Shown piece by piece: positions 1-13,021 of a DNA stretch of 64,000 bases. The first letter of the stretch is position 1. Every line of letters starts with the position of its first letter. This stretch comes from Deroplatys truncata. Lineage: Eukaryota; Arthropoda; Insecta; Mantodea; Mantidae. Below the pieces are notes generated by a model that saw nothing but the letters and a program-made list of their open reading frames with translations, ran no database searches and was not told the origin of the DNA. The DNA is taken from the NCBI GenBank assembly GCA_030765065.1, contig CM060990.1:459814321-459878320 (forward strand). Reading direction: 5' to 3'. Made by a program: the position numbers and the translations under genes.

Positions 1-1156
1 GCTCTAATTGCAGCGCATGGACACCATGGATTGTATGGATTGAAAAGTTTATCATTTGTTACTTGTCATGTACCTAACCTGTGGTATTAAATTCATTGAA
101 TTTATGCATTTCCTTCTTGGTGTTGCAATTTTCACAAATGGCAGTGTATATATGTTGATATACAGTGCTGAGTGTATGAAGAATGAAGATGAATGAATAC
201 ATGAAATGAGTAGAGAGTCACATAAATCAAGTTGTATCTAAATTTGAACAATGCAGTGATGGTCAGTTAGCCCATGATGGGTATTCTGAGGGGGTAGGCT
301 CAGCCTGGACTTCTTGGTGTTAAAACTATTAGCATTATCTAGTCTAATTAAAATAAGACTATTTATTGGTAATTTTCTTCCTGTGTTAGCTATTACCATA
401 ATGGTTCTATTGATAGCTATAATATCCATTATGTTAATGACAAATACTGAAATAGCATCATTGTTCTTTTGTATACATATGTGTGGATTTAATAATATAA
501 CATTTAAGAAAGATTGTGTTAGCAACCTCTTTACTTGAAGTTAAATATAAAACACTGGAAGCATTCCCCTCCCACATTCAAACAATACTTTATTGTGTGT
601 AAATTCTGTTAGAAGGTAAGACAAATTAATCCATATTTTCTCACATTGTATTCTTTCATTTGATTTGCAACTTGTTATTACATTTGATTACCTCCATATG
701 CTTGTGCTCAAAGAATTAAAAGCCTACCTTCTAATTCTTAATTTGAATGTAATGCAACTTGAAAACTGAAAATACATTTGGGGGACAATTAATTTTTTTT
801 AAATATTTTTGATGAAAAGTAATGCCAGAAAGTCATTCCTATTAAACAGTATTCTCATATTTCAGTGGAAATATGTTCATTAAATATTTTAATAATTTTT
901 TACTGAAAGGTACTTTTAAAATAAAATTCGGGCAAAACTTGACTGTCTTTTCAAAATTTACTAAATCATGTATACCACACCACAAAATTGTAACCATGTT
1001 ATGAAGTGCAGTTTCATGAATCAGTTACAAAATCTTTTCAATAAAAGATACAAAAGAACTTACTATATTTCTCTTATGTACAAAAAAAATGTCTCAAAGA
1101 ATTCAGCTGCTGTATACATCCCATAATTAAATAGTCTGAACACTTTGATTTCTAAT

Positions 1157-1219
<63 letters not shown>

Positions 1220-3855
1220 AGACGGAGATGGAAAATGTGAGAATAATCATGATAACAAAAACTTCTATTTATAGTAACAAACTATGCTGAGGATTGTGTT
1301 GACTTATACAAAAAGCATACCTAATGCCAAATTGCTATATGAAGTATAGCATACACTAGTATATTATAGTATCTGTTTGGGATGGATGCTGTGCATGTTT
1401 CTCAACAACTTCAGTGTTAGTACCCTGATTAAAACCAACTGTATTTTGTATGAGCAGAGTTCAACATGTCTACTGGTAAAGTGCTATGTAATCACATTCT
1501 TGTTAAGACCTTTCAAGTAAACTGAATTTCATGTATTTAGAAACAATTAAAAATACTCTGAACATTTAACATCCTCTAATCTGTCACATAAACCAAAAGA
1601 TAGTGCACATAAATAATACATTTAGATCTCTGTTTGTTGATTTGAGTAGAAGTCTACAGAAATGCATTGCTTAGCCTGTTTGGTTTAATTTACAAGAAGT
1701 TAGAATTTATGGCATAACAGCCTCAAAGATTACACATAGTTATACACAAGTTTTACAAAAAGAGACAGATGTAATGAAGCAATATATCTGTTATCACTCG
1801 CAAATTCTTCAAAAGGCTTGTTTAACAGAGAATGTCAGCTTAACCTAAGTTATAGTAGATTTGCTATGCTCAAATATTCACTACCATGGTCAAGAGATTG
1901 ACTAGTGAGCACTACTAAAATGTATGTTTGAGAAAAAACAGCTTATAAAATCACATGTAGTTAGTATTGTAAATTAAAGTTTGTATTTTAGAGTATAATA
2001 CTATATCAATAAGTAACTTATGAATCGATGGCTGAAGATCTTTTAATAAACAAGCTTTTAGAACATCACAAAAAAAAGAAGAACAATAATATACCTGCCC
2101 ACCTCTGCCAAACCTTACATTACCTACAAAGCTAGAAAACAGTAGCTGCTTGTGAACTTAATTGGGGGTGCTGTATTAAACGTTTTTCTTTAAATATGGT
2201 TATTATTAAGTGTAGTCCAAAATAAACTCAATGTATGTGCAGTCACCGCACTTAGTAAGCTATATGAGGCTCGTTAATTTCTAACTGTGAGCATGGTTAC
2301 CTCTTCCTTTGGTCCTGTCTATATTGCAATAAAAATTAAAAGCAAAGGGAACAATTAGTCATTGCTTCAAGAAGTATGTTAAAAATACTTAGAATCCATG
2401 TTTTAAAAAAGTTGTATATAGTTTGTTTTTTTAAGCAAGGGTTTTGAAGTTAGATTTTTCTTCATGCAATAGTAACAAAAAATGATCAATACCTGTGAAA
2501 ATTTATTCCCTGTAAATGAAGTCCATTCTTCTACTCTGAAGTTCAAAATCACTCATACTTGCACCGAGTTACTATAAGCTGTTGCACCAAAGAAACCCAC
2601 AGATACACTGAGAAATTTCCTAAATCTGAAAATAGTTCCCTTATTCTTTGTATACTACATTACTGCTTAGTGCAGTCATCTCCAGTAAATATATAAAACA
2701 TTCTAGCCAGAAATATAGTATTATGTCAGAATTTGGTTACTGTAAATCAGTTATATCATACAACGCTATAAAATATTCAAACTCTGAAGAAATACCTACC
2801 ATTTAGTTTTAAGAAAGTAAAGAATCCATTTGTCATTGCATTACAGCCATTAAGGATGGGGCTGAGGGATGGAGTCTGGGCGTGAGAAAGACTTTCATTT
2901 TCTGTCCAATCTGCAAAGGCCTGCAGCCACAAAAAGTAACTTTTCTATCCCTACCCTTCAACTCCCTTTTGCACCCTCACCATCACAAAAGTGCATACAA
3001 GGAGCTGCCTACCACTGTAGCACAGAAATCACCAATACAGCCAAATGTTCAGTTAGTGAGTTTAGGCAGTTGCCCAGAAAGAGGAGGCTTCCTGTAATTG
3101 ATGTAGTCCGAGCTACCTAAGAAAACAGCAAAATATGCCAGAGTTGCAAACATTGCTCTAAGAGTTACAACAGCAAAAATGAGTTAAGTCTGTAAAGCGG
3201 GAGTCCTGCAGCTCTTATGAATGAACTGTCCCCTGCTATAAAATCACAAACTGTTTTTATAAAATTGTTTACCCTCTGACTGTTCATTTCCAAGTGCTAT
3301 TCTGAAATCTTAGGAACTTTAAATCTTACCCAATTTGTTGAAAACATGCAGCAGCAAAACGACCCTCTTCCAGCCATTCTGATTTGAAAATTAATAGGAA
3401 CTTAAAACTTATACAACTAAATTAATTTTTGAAGATTACAATAGTAATAATAAATGAAGATGAAGCTTTCTCCATCCATATTATGCTCTTAAATGAGGGT
3501 AAAATAATTTTATTTTCACTTATCAGATTTGTCAGAGATCAATGTTTGCACTGTATGATATATTTCCTTTCTTTGAAAGATGTTATTCATTTTCAGCTAA
3601 TAACAATTGATTTCACATCATTTCAGGAATGCGTAAACTTTAATCAAACCTTTTCACATATCTTGAATAATGAAATAGTTGTGAAAAGAAACTATCAAGA
3701 AACATTATTTACTTTAATAACTACAAGGTGGGAGTAAAAAGTTTCAAGACTGGAACTGCCACTGTTTAAGGGTTGGAGGTAGTAGTATGTGAGGACAATG
3801 AAAAAGAAACTTGATTTATTGTTAAAAGGACTCTAAAAATGTCTCATTCCTTTTT
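1..3855. other. FoxP intron with a GA microsatellite; no gene seen
   Basis: AT-rich sequence with no ORF resembling a known protein. It contains a (GA)n microsatellite at about 1160-1215. The short ORFs around 2870-3120 and 3429-3737 have no recognisable motif, no repeated codon pattern and no splice support, and I treat them as chance. Confidence 0.6.
1160..1215. repeat. (GA)n microsatellite
   Basis: About 28 uninterrupted GA units, directly visible. Confidence 0.97.
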
Positions 3856-3859
3856 TTTC

Positions 3860-4690
3860 TTAGTCAAGGGCTACAGTCTGGTGAGTGCGTACATGTTAAG
3901 AGATGCTGGTAGATTTCTGTGAGTGTAAAAATGAATGGAAAAGTGGAATTTGAATAAAATGTTGCCATAAAAAGATGAATCAGCTTCAAAGATCAATGAG
4001 CTTTAAAAGTTGGCGTTGAAGAAAGTGCTTAACCAGGTCCAATGTGTTATTCTGGTAAAACAGATTTAAAGATGAGCAAGGCTCACTTGAGGATTAGTCC
4101 AGTCTGGTCAACCTTCCACTTAAAAAAATACCATCAACATTACCAGAGTTTGTGATCTGGTGTGTTCTGACCATCAGCTTTCCATTAGAGAGATGACTGA
4201 TGAACTGCATTTGAGATTTTATGTAGATGACTCAATTTTCACCACTGATTTAAACATTCATCCTGTCTCTTCAGTTCAGTTCGAAATTATTTCCAGAAGA
4301 GCAGAAGAAGCATCATATTCAGGTCTGCAAGAAATCAATCTAGTTGAAAATGATCCAGCTTTATCAATTAGAGTCACTACAGATGACGAATCATGGGTTT
4401 ATCACTATGACACACAAACTAAAGCACAGTTTTTTAATGAAAAAGCAAAGCAAGGTTGATCAAAAGTGAAGCTAATTCACTTTTTTTCTTTCTTTAATTC
4501 TTTCTCTTTTTCTTTCTTCAAGTATATGCATCTATGGGACAAGCAATAAACAAGGAGTATTACAAAAGTATTCTTCAGTGATATTAAAATGTTTGCAAGA
4601 AAAGACCAGCTTTCCCATAAAAACAATGGGTACTCATCAGCATAATGCACCTGCTCATACCGCACTCATTCCTGTGCTTCCCCAACTGTA
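3860..4690 (+). pseudogene. Mariner-family transposase relic
   Basis: A decayed plus-strand transposase. Recognisable pieces appear in different frames. About 4050-4100 reads FKDEQGSLED, the usual linker after the N-terminal helix-turn-helix. The longest open piece (4160-4459) contains DHQLSIREMTDEL and the first catalytic motif, here DDESWVYHYD. About 4625-4670 reads HQHNAPAHTAL, the second catalytic motif with its Asp apparently replaced by His. Frameshifts and stops separate the pieces. No terminal repeats were identified. It is an old Tc1/mariner copy with no coding capacity. Confidence 0.72.
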
Positions 4691-5359
4691 ATATTCTACA
4701 TATTTACCCCCACTGATGCTTTCAATTGACAAAACACAATGAATACATATTACCACAAGAAAACACTAAATGCTACAATAATAGTACAAAGAAGTTTACA
4801 GTTTTTAACTTTGTTGAAAATCACTATAAAATTTGCTTATAGATCCATAGATGGACAGATATTTGTATTTATAGACTGTAACAATGCAACTTTGTTTATA
4901 TACAGTTATTTAATAGAAGTTCATTAAGAAATAGATGCTATCTTCTCTTATACGTCAACCCTGAGGCACTATCATTCTGTTTTTGAGGAAGAATATTCAG
5001 AATACATTTAATTATTTACATTGAAATTATTTTATTTCATCATATATTCTGACCAAATTAAGTACTTATACTTTAGAAATTATAACATTGAAGAAATTTT
5101 GTATATCAGTAGTAATGTCTGTAACACATGCAAAACATTTTGCAAGATCTTTCAGCATTTCCTCCTTCCCAATGTAAATAATACTCAGTGAAATAAACGT
5201 ATATATGTTACATCACAATAACATTTTCACATAGACACCATTCTTTTCCCATTCTAAATACTACATCAGTAACATACCATTTTGCATAAAACAGTAAAGT
5301 TTACAGAGAAGTTGATGTCATGTTCAAGTTTAACTGTTATGTTCAGCAAGCTACCATAC

Positions 5360-5461
5360 CTTCCATGTTGCTGCATTTCTCCGGAAGTAGCAAAACGTAT
5401 TCTGGAACCAGTTGTAGATTTCATTTAGGGTTAGCTGCTTATCAGGTGATTCAATGATGGA
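5360..5461 (-). CDS. FoxP: FoxP exon: forkhead helices 2-3 region
   Basis: Acceptor TTGCAG before 5461, donor AAGGTATGG after 5360; 102 nt, 34 codons, phase 0. It encodes [19 protein letters not shown] and then a segment ending FRRNAATWK, the middle of the forkhead domain leading to the DNA-recognition helix. The recognition-helix exon should follow at lower coordinates but was not seen in 1-5359, so it probably lies outside the window. Confidence 0.95.
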
Positions 5462-6284
5462 CTGCAATGAAGAATCATATGCAAGTGATTTAAGGATTTA
5501 ACATAATGCCAAATCCTTAAAATACCTATACCACAATGTTCTGGTTTGGTGATATGAAACAGTCAAATGCTTGTTGATTTTTCAAGCCTCCATTAAGATT
5601 GTATAAAATGCCATTAATGTTCCTAACATTAATGTTCAATTATAATTATATATTGTATACAGCTATAAGGATAAATAGATTACATGTTTACGTAAATAAT
5701 TTTGACTAGTCATTTTGATGCATAGTTGTCACGGATTTGTGCTATAGGTTATGAATGACTGCTTTAAAGCACATCTATTTAATTGCAGTTACTAAAAATA
5801 AAAATAAATAGAAACACTATAGTCTGAAAGATTACATAAATCTACTGTAGTATTCAGTAAAATGTCCAAGGACTTGTGTCCCAAACTGAGTCCTACATCA
5901 TGCTTAAGTTCAGCATAATTTTTCTGTACTTAAGTATAAACAAATAGAGTGTTTAATTTCACTGAAAAGCTTTCATAATGTTTTTGCTTAAACTAAATCT
6001 GTGCTGCTTAAGAGACAGCTGTATTTAACAAAGAAAATGTTATGTATTTATTCTTTCCTCGACATTATAATCAAAATCCAAAGCTCTGTTTTCAGATTGT
6101 TTGCAACTTTAAGTATTGCAAGTGATGTTTAAATGCCTATTAATCTGTGCATTTTGGCCTAAACTATACAAAATTCTTAATAAACAAATGGAATATTTAG
6201 TACCTCTTTTTTTATTTTTAGTACAATAAACAAATAAACGTCTCTCATTTTCAAGCTAAGGAAGCTAACACACCCCGAGCTTAC

Positions 6285-6361
6285 CTGGCGAATTAGTGAG
6301 GCATAAGTGAAAGGAGGCCTCACATCAGCATTCTTATAAAACTCCCTATTCCTTTGAATTT
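6285..6361 (-). CDS. FoxP: FoxP exon: start of forkhead domain
   Basis: Acceptor TTTTTCAG before 6361, donor CAGGTAAGC after 6285; 77 nt. It completes a phase-1 codon and ends in phase 0. It encodes [20 protein letters not shown] followed by SLIRQ, the N-terminal strand and first helix of the FoxP forkhead (winged-helix) domain. This is the first coding exon after the 34-kb intron that hosts the Polinton. Confidence 0.95.
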
Positions 6362-8596
6362 CTGAAAAACAGGAAATAATGCAAACAGGTATATGATTGA
6401 AGCCAATGTACAATTAATATTGTGTATTTTAGTGCCTACTTTCTAAAACATAAGTTGTAAATATTTCAAATAATATTTCCAATTTGTAAATATACACCGG
6501 CGGAAGCTATGCACAACTTGATAAACAACGTTAACTTCATTAAACTTTAACTGGGGTAAACTCTTATTCAAAGGAATAAATATAATAAAATAAGATATTT
6601 GTAGATTTTAAATTCCTTTTACTTTTATTTTTATTTATTTGATTTGCTAAAACTTAATCTACTCAGTTAAATAAGGTATTCCGCTGCCTTTTTTTATTGA
6701 CCTTCTGAAGAATGAAATTATTTGTTTCAATGATCTTAATGATCAGAGTAAAAGCTAAGAGATGTTTGCTTTCTATGTATTATATATTACATTTTAATCA
6801 GCATAAATCTTCAGATTGTCACTTAAGCATTGAATTTATCCATTTATGTTTTTCAGAGCACCCACATTCAAAAAATACTTAATAGTATATTTAAATTTTA
6901 TTAACATATCTATAATATTCAGAATATTATGACATTTTAATGCTGTAGTTAGGCTCCATAACCTTACTACTAACAAGGAGTCTGATTTAAACAAAATAAC
7001 ACCAGTTTCTGAACAACTGGAGAGAAGCATGGTAACAAATGCATTTAATGATTGATACACGAGTTTATAGGTTATGCAAATTATTATTACTTACTTTTGA
7101 GAGTAGTGGTGGTAATGGTATATAAAGGCAATTTAACTGGCAATCAGAGATTAGAGTGTCATGTGAAAGAAGCAAAGGGCAAACTGTGATCCATTTCTCT
7201 TGTGCATTTTAATTCAGTGGGCTATACAAGCATTAAATGCTAGGGTATGCAAATGAGGATAAAGGATTTATTCAGCAACTGCTGGATAGAATGGCAGCCA
7301 GAAATTAGCACAGCTAGAATCAACTTTTACATGTGTGTTTTAGCCCAACATAAATGCATTTGTGGCTGCTGTGATCAAATTCATATCTACTGGGTAGGAG
7401 ACAAATAATTTAACCTCAGCCATTTCTATCACTTTTTCATAGAGATTTGTGCTGTTGGTTACATTTAATTCTTAAATCAAATTTATTCATGTCCTTATTA
7501 TGTTCTGCCAGTTCTGACTTAGTCTTCCAGTTTGTATCTAAACACAAGGTAGAATTCCACAAATAACTAATATACCAATGTGGGCATTGTAATTTGTATC
7601 AAATTTTAGATATTTAGGAACAGAACTTGAAATGAGTTGTAAAGCTTTTACGATTTATCATAGGCACATACAAAAATGACATGTGCATTACTCAACACAT
7701 TGCAGATAATGTAGTTTGCACTAGATATCAATGCATCTCCCTAAATGCATTTGCCTTTTTAATTTAGACTTTTTTTTTCTCCCTATTATCTAGCACCTAT
7801 AGTTCCTTTAATAAATCCCCGAAATGTTATGTATAAGATTTATTAAATCCATTGTTGAACATGATAGCTTATTTTGGTATCTTCTCTTTAAACCAATATT
7901 TTATTTCTCTTTCTGTACTTTTTAAAGAAATGTGTTGGTATTTACCTTGAGCTAACAATGCTTTCCATTTCAACCTCACATTTTTCTCTTACATTTTCAT
8001 ATTCTTCTACTCATCACTACAAATTTGAGTAATACCCTTGGTTAAGCCTTGTTATATTAATGTACTATAATTGATGAAATATTATGTATATGCTTGAATA
8101 GAAGGAAGAAACCAAATAGTATTGCTCACCTTCTCAAGAGTAAAATAGTATGGAGAATATAATAAATGGTACAAGCAAACATAGGACCTAAACACCAGTA
8201 AAAAGCACTATTAGTATAGAGACTATAAAGGCCTACCTTCAATCCCTCAGTATTTTTAATTACTTGAATGGCACAACTTACACTTCAAAGAATACTATGT
8301 TCTCGGTGTTGAGCTCTATTTCTTCTTCTAATATACCTTTATCAAAACCCTATGGCCAGTTACTCTGCACTTTTTCCGGCATTTTACTTTGAATTATTTC
8401 AACTAAAGTGAATTTCATACAAATAATGCACACTGGACATCTACATGCAACTAGTACATAAAAGTCTGCTGAACTGCAATTTTGTTTTTTCTTTTTTTTC
8501 CTTGAAGTTAAAGCATTTTGTTGTTTACTGCTATGTTTGCAACATTATATGTGTTTTCTTTTCTTTGATAGAGGACTTCTAAATATTTTTATAAAA

Positions 8597-9700
8597 TTGT
8601 GGAGGTTGCAAACAAAACCAGTCATTTCCAAACTAGTGTTTTCTCCAGGAAGTAGAAAAAATTATAATGAGGCTTCGCTTTATTCCACAGTACAAATATT
8701 TTTATGCTTAACACATGTTAAGTCCCTTGATGTCATGGTGTCGATAGTAATCTTTTCATACTTTTTGTTTCCAGTTTACAAGCAAAAAGTTTTGAAAATG
8801 TCCAGTTTTGTTATACACAAGGTTGGAAGTGTCGGATATTTGACTGCAGCTGCATTGATTTTGCTTCTTATTATTAAGAAAAATTAATATTTTTACAATA
8901 TAAGAAGGTATAAATACCTGCATTATATTTCCAAAGGTTAGTATGTATAATATTAAATCAGAAACAATAGGCCATTAAAAGCCCCTTAAAAAACGTCTTT
9001 ATATCAAATATGGTACACCAGGATATAAGGGGTTAAATGTACATGTAGATATTAAAAATGTGTCGATAAAACATAACCTGGCATAGGAAATTGCCAGGAC
9101 AACATTCTATTCTTTATTCACCTTATAAAATAAATATCTACTTAGACCTTAGACCATATTTGGTATTCCTAAATCCACAATAAAGGACAGGGAGGGGCCA
9201 TAATTGGTGTGACGGCATGCTTGGATGCTGATGGGGTTATATTTGAAATACAATTAACAACTGAGTCATCATGTTCGTATTCATTATCGAGTCTATTGTG
9301 AGGCGTCACACATGGAAAAGCAGTGAGGTCTGCTGATAGGATTTCACCAACGAGAAAACATTTAGGTGTTCCACAGTAACAATTGCAGTCAGAAAAGAAA
9401 TGTTTTATAGGCACATTTAAATGACCACTTTTGAATGGAAACACGTATATGCAATGGTATGGAATTGTCCAGTTTTTGTGTGAAACAAATAGATACAGAA
9501 TTATCACTTGTGTGGTATGGAATTGTGTGATTTTGATTAAAAATACTACTCTTATGCCACTTTTTCTTATTAGGTGACAGCTTTTGAACCAAACCTGTTA
9601 CAAATTTCAATTGATGCATATCTAAAGCTACCAAAATCGTAAAAAACTCAATTTTTAATTTTTGTGGAAATGACCGATTTTGTTTGCAACCTCCACAATT
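8597..9700. mobile_element. Possible 1.1-kb TIR element
   Basis: About 35 bp at 8596-8632 (ATTGTGGAGGTTGCAAACAA, then AACCAGTCATTTCCA) recur in inverted orientation at about 9663-9699 with few mismatches. The enclosed 1.1 kb holds only unrecognised short ORFs on both strands (for example 8537-8887 and 9389-9754). I could not define a target-site duplication. A DNA transposon or MITE is the simplest reading. Confidence 0.42.
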
Positions 9701-9759
9701 ATTACAGCTAAACCTTACCTTGTACAATAATATAACATACAACAACGATAACAATGACG

Positions 9760-9760
<1 letters not shown>

Positions 9761-9830
<70 letters not shown>
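9761..9830. repeat. (AAT)n microsatellite
   Basis: Uninterrupted TAA/AAT trinucleotide run; the polyasparagine ORF across it is an artefact. Confidence 0.97.
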
Positions 9831-10193
9831 CATAATGATGATGTGGTTATTTCCAGTGAAAGCATATCTACAGTATTGATAAGCCTAAGATGATGATAGA
9901 CTCTCTGGGAGTGAGAAACAAAACACATGGCTTCTACACAATCCTGTATCTGGATCTTTTCTACACTGTTCCCATGATAATCTTCATTGTTCCTATAATT
10001 TATTTTCATGGAAGCAAACCAAACTATCAGACAGTTATCACAAGACCTTTTCAGCTGAAGTCCCTTATGTTGTGTCATGATTTTACACATATTGCGCATT
10101 GCGGTTAGGCTTTTAGTTATTTTAATTTAGATACTTAGTTTATAGAGTTAAAGTAGATAGTAACTTTAAAGTATTTGAAAGTTTGTGTATATT

Positions 10194-10194
<1 letters not shown>

Positions 10195-10269
<75 letters not shown>

Positions 10270-10291
10270 CAACAACAACAACAACAATAAT
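10195..10291. repeat. (AAT)n followed by (AAC)n microsatellite
   Basis: A compound trinucleotide run, AAT then CAA/AAC. Confidence 0.97.
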
Positions 10292-10299
10292 ACGTAATA

Positions 10300-10993
10300 A
10301 TATAGAATGCTTGAGATTCTTAGAAGTGAAACTTCTTAGGTTCTAGCATTTGTTGACAATATTATTTCAGGATTAGTAAATGGTTATGTGGAATTTGATT
10401 GATGAAAATCTCCTTTAATTAAATGAAATATTTCTTTTATTCATCAGTTTCCATTAATTCGTACTCTAAGAAAGGAATTATGGGTTTCTGATAGCTGAAA
10501 TAAGATACAAATAATTTAGGTTGTAAATTTTCTAAATAACGGGAGAATACTGCATTGATGGTAGTGTCTGGTCTGATTGTAGACTGAGCTTTGTCAGTGT
10601 TCAATTTTAATTTGTGATTTTCATCCAAAAATCTTACCAATGGTTGAGCTTTGTCTGAGTACATGAAAGGCATGGTCACTTTAAAACTTTACTTTATTTA
10701 AAACAGGAAGCTTGCTAATACAATAATAATATTACATATTCAGCTAATGTACAGTATAATATGGAAACATCTACTTGCATATTTATTATATAATCATGCT
10801 ACATATTAACCAGTAGATGTGATGCATGCGCATAGACTGTCTATGACATATGTGACAGAGAGAGTAGAAATGATTCTCCCTCTTTTTGTTTTCAACTGCT
10901 GGTTGGAGTCTCTCGATAAGGCCAACTCATGTGTTTCACTTTTTGTCTGATCCAGGTCAATTTGCCCTATCGCACCTAAAGTATCCTCACTTC

Positions 10994-10995
<2 letters not shown>
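10300..10995. other. Intronic, no gene seen
   Basis: AT-rich sequence between two AAT microsatellites. The minus-strand ORF at 10437-10679 has no motif I recognise. Confidence 0.5.
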
Positions 10996-11089
<94 letters not shown>

Positions 11090-11090
11090 C
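10995..11090. repeat. (AAT)n microsatellite
   Basis: About 95 bp of AAT repeats; the polyasparagine ORF here is an artefact. Confidence 0.97.
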
Positions 11091-11222
11091 ATTTACAGTG
11101 CAATCTGAGAAAATAGTTTGAATAGGTAGCATCAAATAGAGGCACTTTAAATCCACTGTCAAAAGTAGTGGAAAAACAGCTTGTTCTGCTATTCATTTCT
11201 ATGGTAATAGCTAAATGAATCA

Positions 11223-11602
11223 TTCATTCATTCATTATCTGTTTACCCTCCTCTTATATAGGACTTACACCTCCAGGACTTACAGGTGGGTGCCTGGGGT
11301 CAGAGGTCCATCGAGGAGCAGACACTCATGGATCAGACAGAACATCCAGGATGGGGGATCAGCCCGATGCCTGGTATGGAATGAAGGAAGTAGATGAAAC
11401 GAAATATTGGTGAAATGGATGAAAGGAAAAGTGATGATGGAGCAGTTGGTGGAATGAATGGCAGGGGAAACCGGAGAACCCAGAGAAAACCCACCCAGAC
11501 GCCGCTTCGTCCACCACAAATCCCACATGCAGGTCCCTGGGATTGAACCTGGTCCGCCTCGGTGGGAGGCGAGCGGTCTAACCACTCGGCCACGGCGCTG
11601 CC
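11223..11602 (-). mobile_element. tRNA-derived SINE, copy 1
   Basis: The tRNA-like head is at the right end on the minus strand: A box TGGCCGAGTGG and B box GGTTCAATCCC, with surrounding sequence like a serine tRNA. The tail at the left end is a run of ATTC. The element is flanked by a 15-bp direct repeat TAGCTAAATGAATCA at 11208-11222 and 11603-11617, a retrotransposition target duplication. A second, very similar copy lies inside the Polinton at 23874-24254. ORFs in both copies are noncoding shadows. Confidence 0.9.
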
Positions 11603-11619
11603 TAGCTAAATGAATCAAT

Positions 11620-13020
11620 AAAACAAAATGCCCACAGAGTTTAATTGGATCCACTGTAATATTGAACATTCTAGGAAAACCAACGCCTGCTTGGACACAA
11701 AGATCTAAGCTAGATTAATCTCAAAAGGATTATTTTGAAAAAAAGTACTGTACCACACAAAAGAAAATGGCAGCTTCTCTCAAAAGAGATGGTTTCTTTC
11801 ATGGTGAAAAGAGTTGCTCCACTCTTTTATTGAAAGAAATTTTAGTATGGAGCATTACATCTTCTTTAAAATCCATCTACTTAAGTTTAAAAGTGCTTAA
11901 AAGTTACAAATATTTCTCTGCATGGTCACAAAATATTTTTCCAGTGTAAGATAAAAAGAAAATTCGCAAAATTAACATTTGTTTAACATTATACAATGAA
12001 AACTTACATTTTATGTAGTATCTAAATAATTATTACAATACATGGAAGTAGTTGTTGAGTATTTTGAAACAGAAAAGGTAGGTTACATAATTTGTGCAGA
12101 ATCGTTATGCGAAAATTCTGTTTAAGCTCACCCTGCTGTGTACACAATCACACTGATTATACTCAAGTTATTTTAAATACATAAATGCTGTGCACCCATC
12201 TCTGCTTCCTAAACAAATGTCTGCTGATTTTATAATGATAATGCATAATATGTGACACAATAATATCATCTTCTGTCTCTTTTATACACCAAGTGTCAGA
12301 AATAATCTATAGCCAGCCTCTCTGTAAGATGTCTTATTCCACTTTCACTGTTTTTCCTTAAGTCCCTCTAAGCATGTTTTAAGCATCACACTTCCTATAT
12401 TCATTAACATCATTCTGAGCTTTCTATACCAAAGCAATTCTTGCAACATTTAGCTCCCTTTGTGGTAAATTTGTTCAATTAAATATTTGACTGTTAAATG
12501 TAAACTTATTTCCTTTTTAGTAGAAGAGGTGCATAAACGTTCATTTTCATTTAAGATAATTATAAAAAGATATCCTTTAAAGGGGAAAAAAACACAAAAA
12601 TTAATTTTTCATTCATTAGATTAGCTTATTTGCCATCAGAAATAATTAGCAATACATGTAGTCTCACCATCCTAAGGTCAATAGCTATCATGTTACAGAC
12701 TCATCCTCAACATACATGTGATGTCATTAGATGACACAGCTGCTGGGAATAAAATAAAAGCTATGTAGCATTACAAGGTACTTTAAATGATAAAACATAG
12801 TCCCTAAGTTTTTAGCTAGAGGTAGTCATAATTTATCTCTATAAACAAAGAGCAGAGATCTAACCAATTACTTCTCATAATCCAGTTAATAATGGGTGAT
12901 AGACATGCCTGGCATCCGCTTTTTAAATGAGTGAACATGGTATCTGATCTAATCAGTTTGAATAAAAAGAAGTGCAATTACGAAGAATTACTCCATTCTG
13001 GCAGCAATTCTAACAGAGTT
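11620..13020. other. Intronic, no gene seen
   Basis: AT-rich sequence with only chance ORFs; the one at 11767-11949 has no recognisable motif. No structured repeat noted. Confidence 0.5.
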
Positions 13021-13021
13021 A

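Larger units (their letters stand above)
4700..8590. other. FoxP introns flanking the forkhead exons; no further gene seen
   Basis: Apart from the exons at 5360-5461 and 6285-6361 the stretch is AT-rich, with short chance ORFs only (for example 6836-7060). No repeat or RNA gene was recognised. Confidence 0.55.

Noticed and set aside
2869..3120. Possible missing FoxP exon in 1-5359
   Set aside because: No sequence resembling the forkhead recognition helix and no matching splice sites were found on the minus strand.
9684..9893. ORFs with polyasparagine, polyisoleucine or polyleucine runs (also at 10886-11116, 30371-30601, 39517-39772)
   Set aside because: They are readings through AAT or TTA microsatellites with no conserved flanking sequence.
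11547..11602. A tRNA gene suggested by A and B boxes (also at 24199-24254, 62365-62435, 38950-38995)
   Set aside because: Each is joined to a long unrelated body and, for two, flanked by target duplications, so they are SINE heads, not tRNA genes.
11280..11669. Pro/Ser-rich ORFs repeated at 11.3-11.7 kb and 23.9-24.3 kb on the minus strand
   Set aside because: The similarity of the two is explained by the shared SINE; the frames run through its tRNA-like head.
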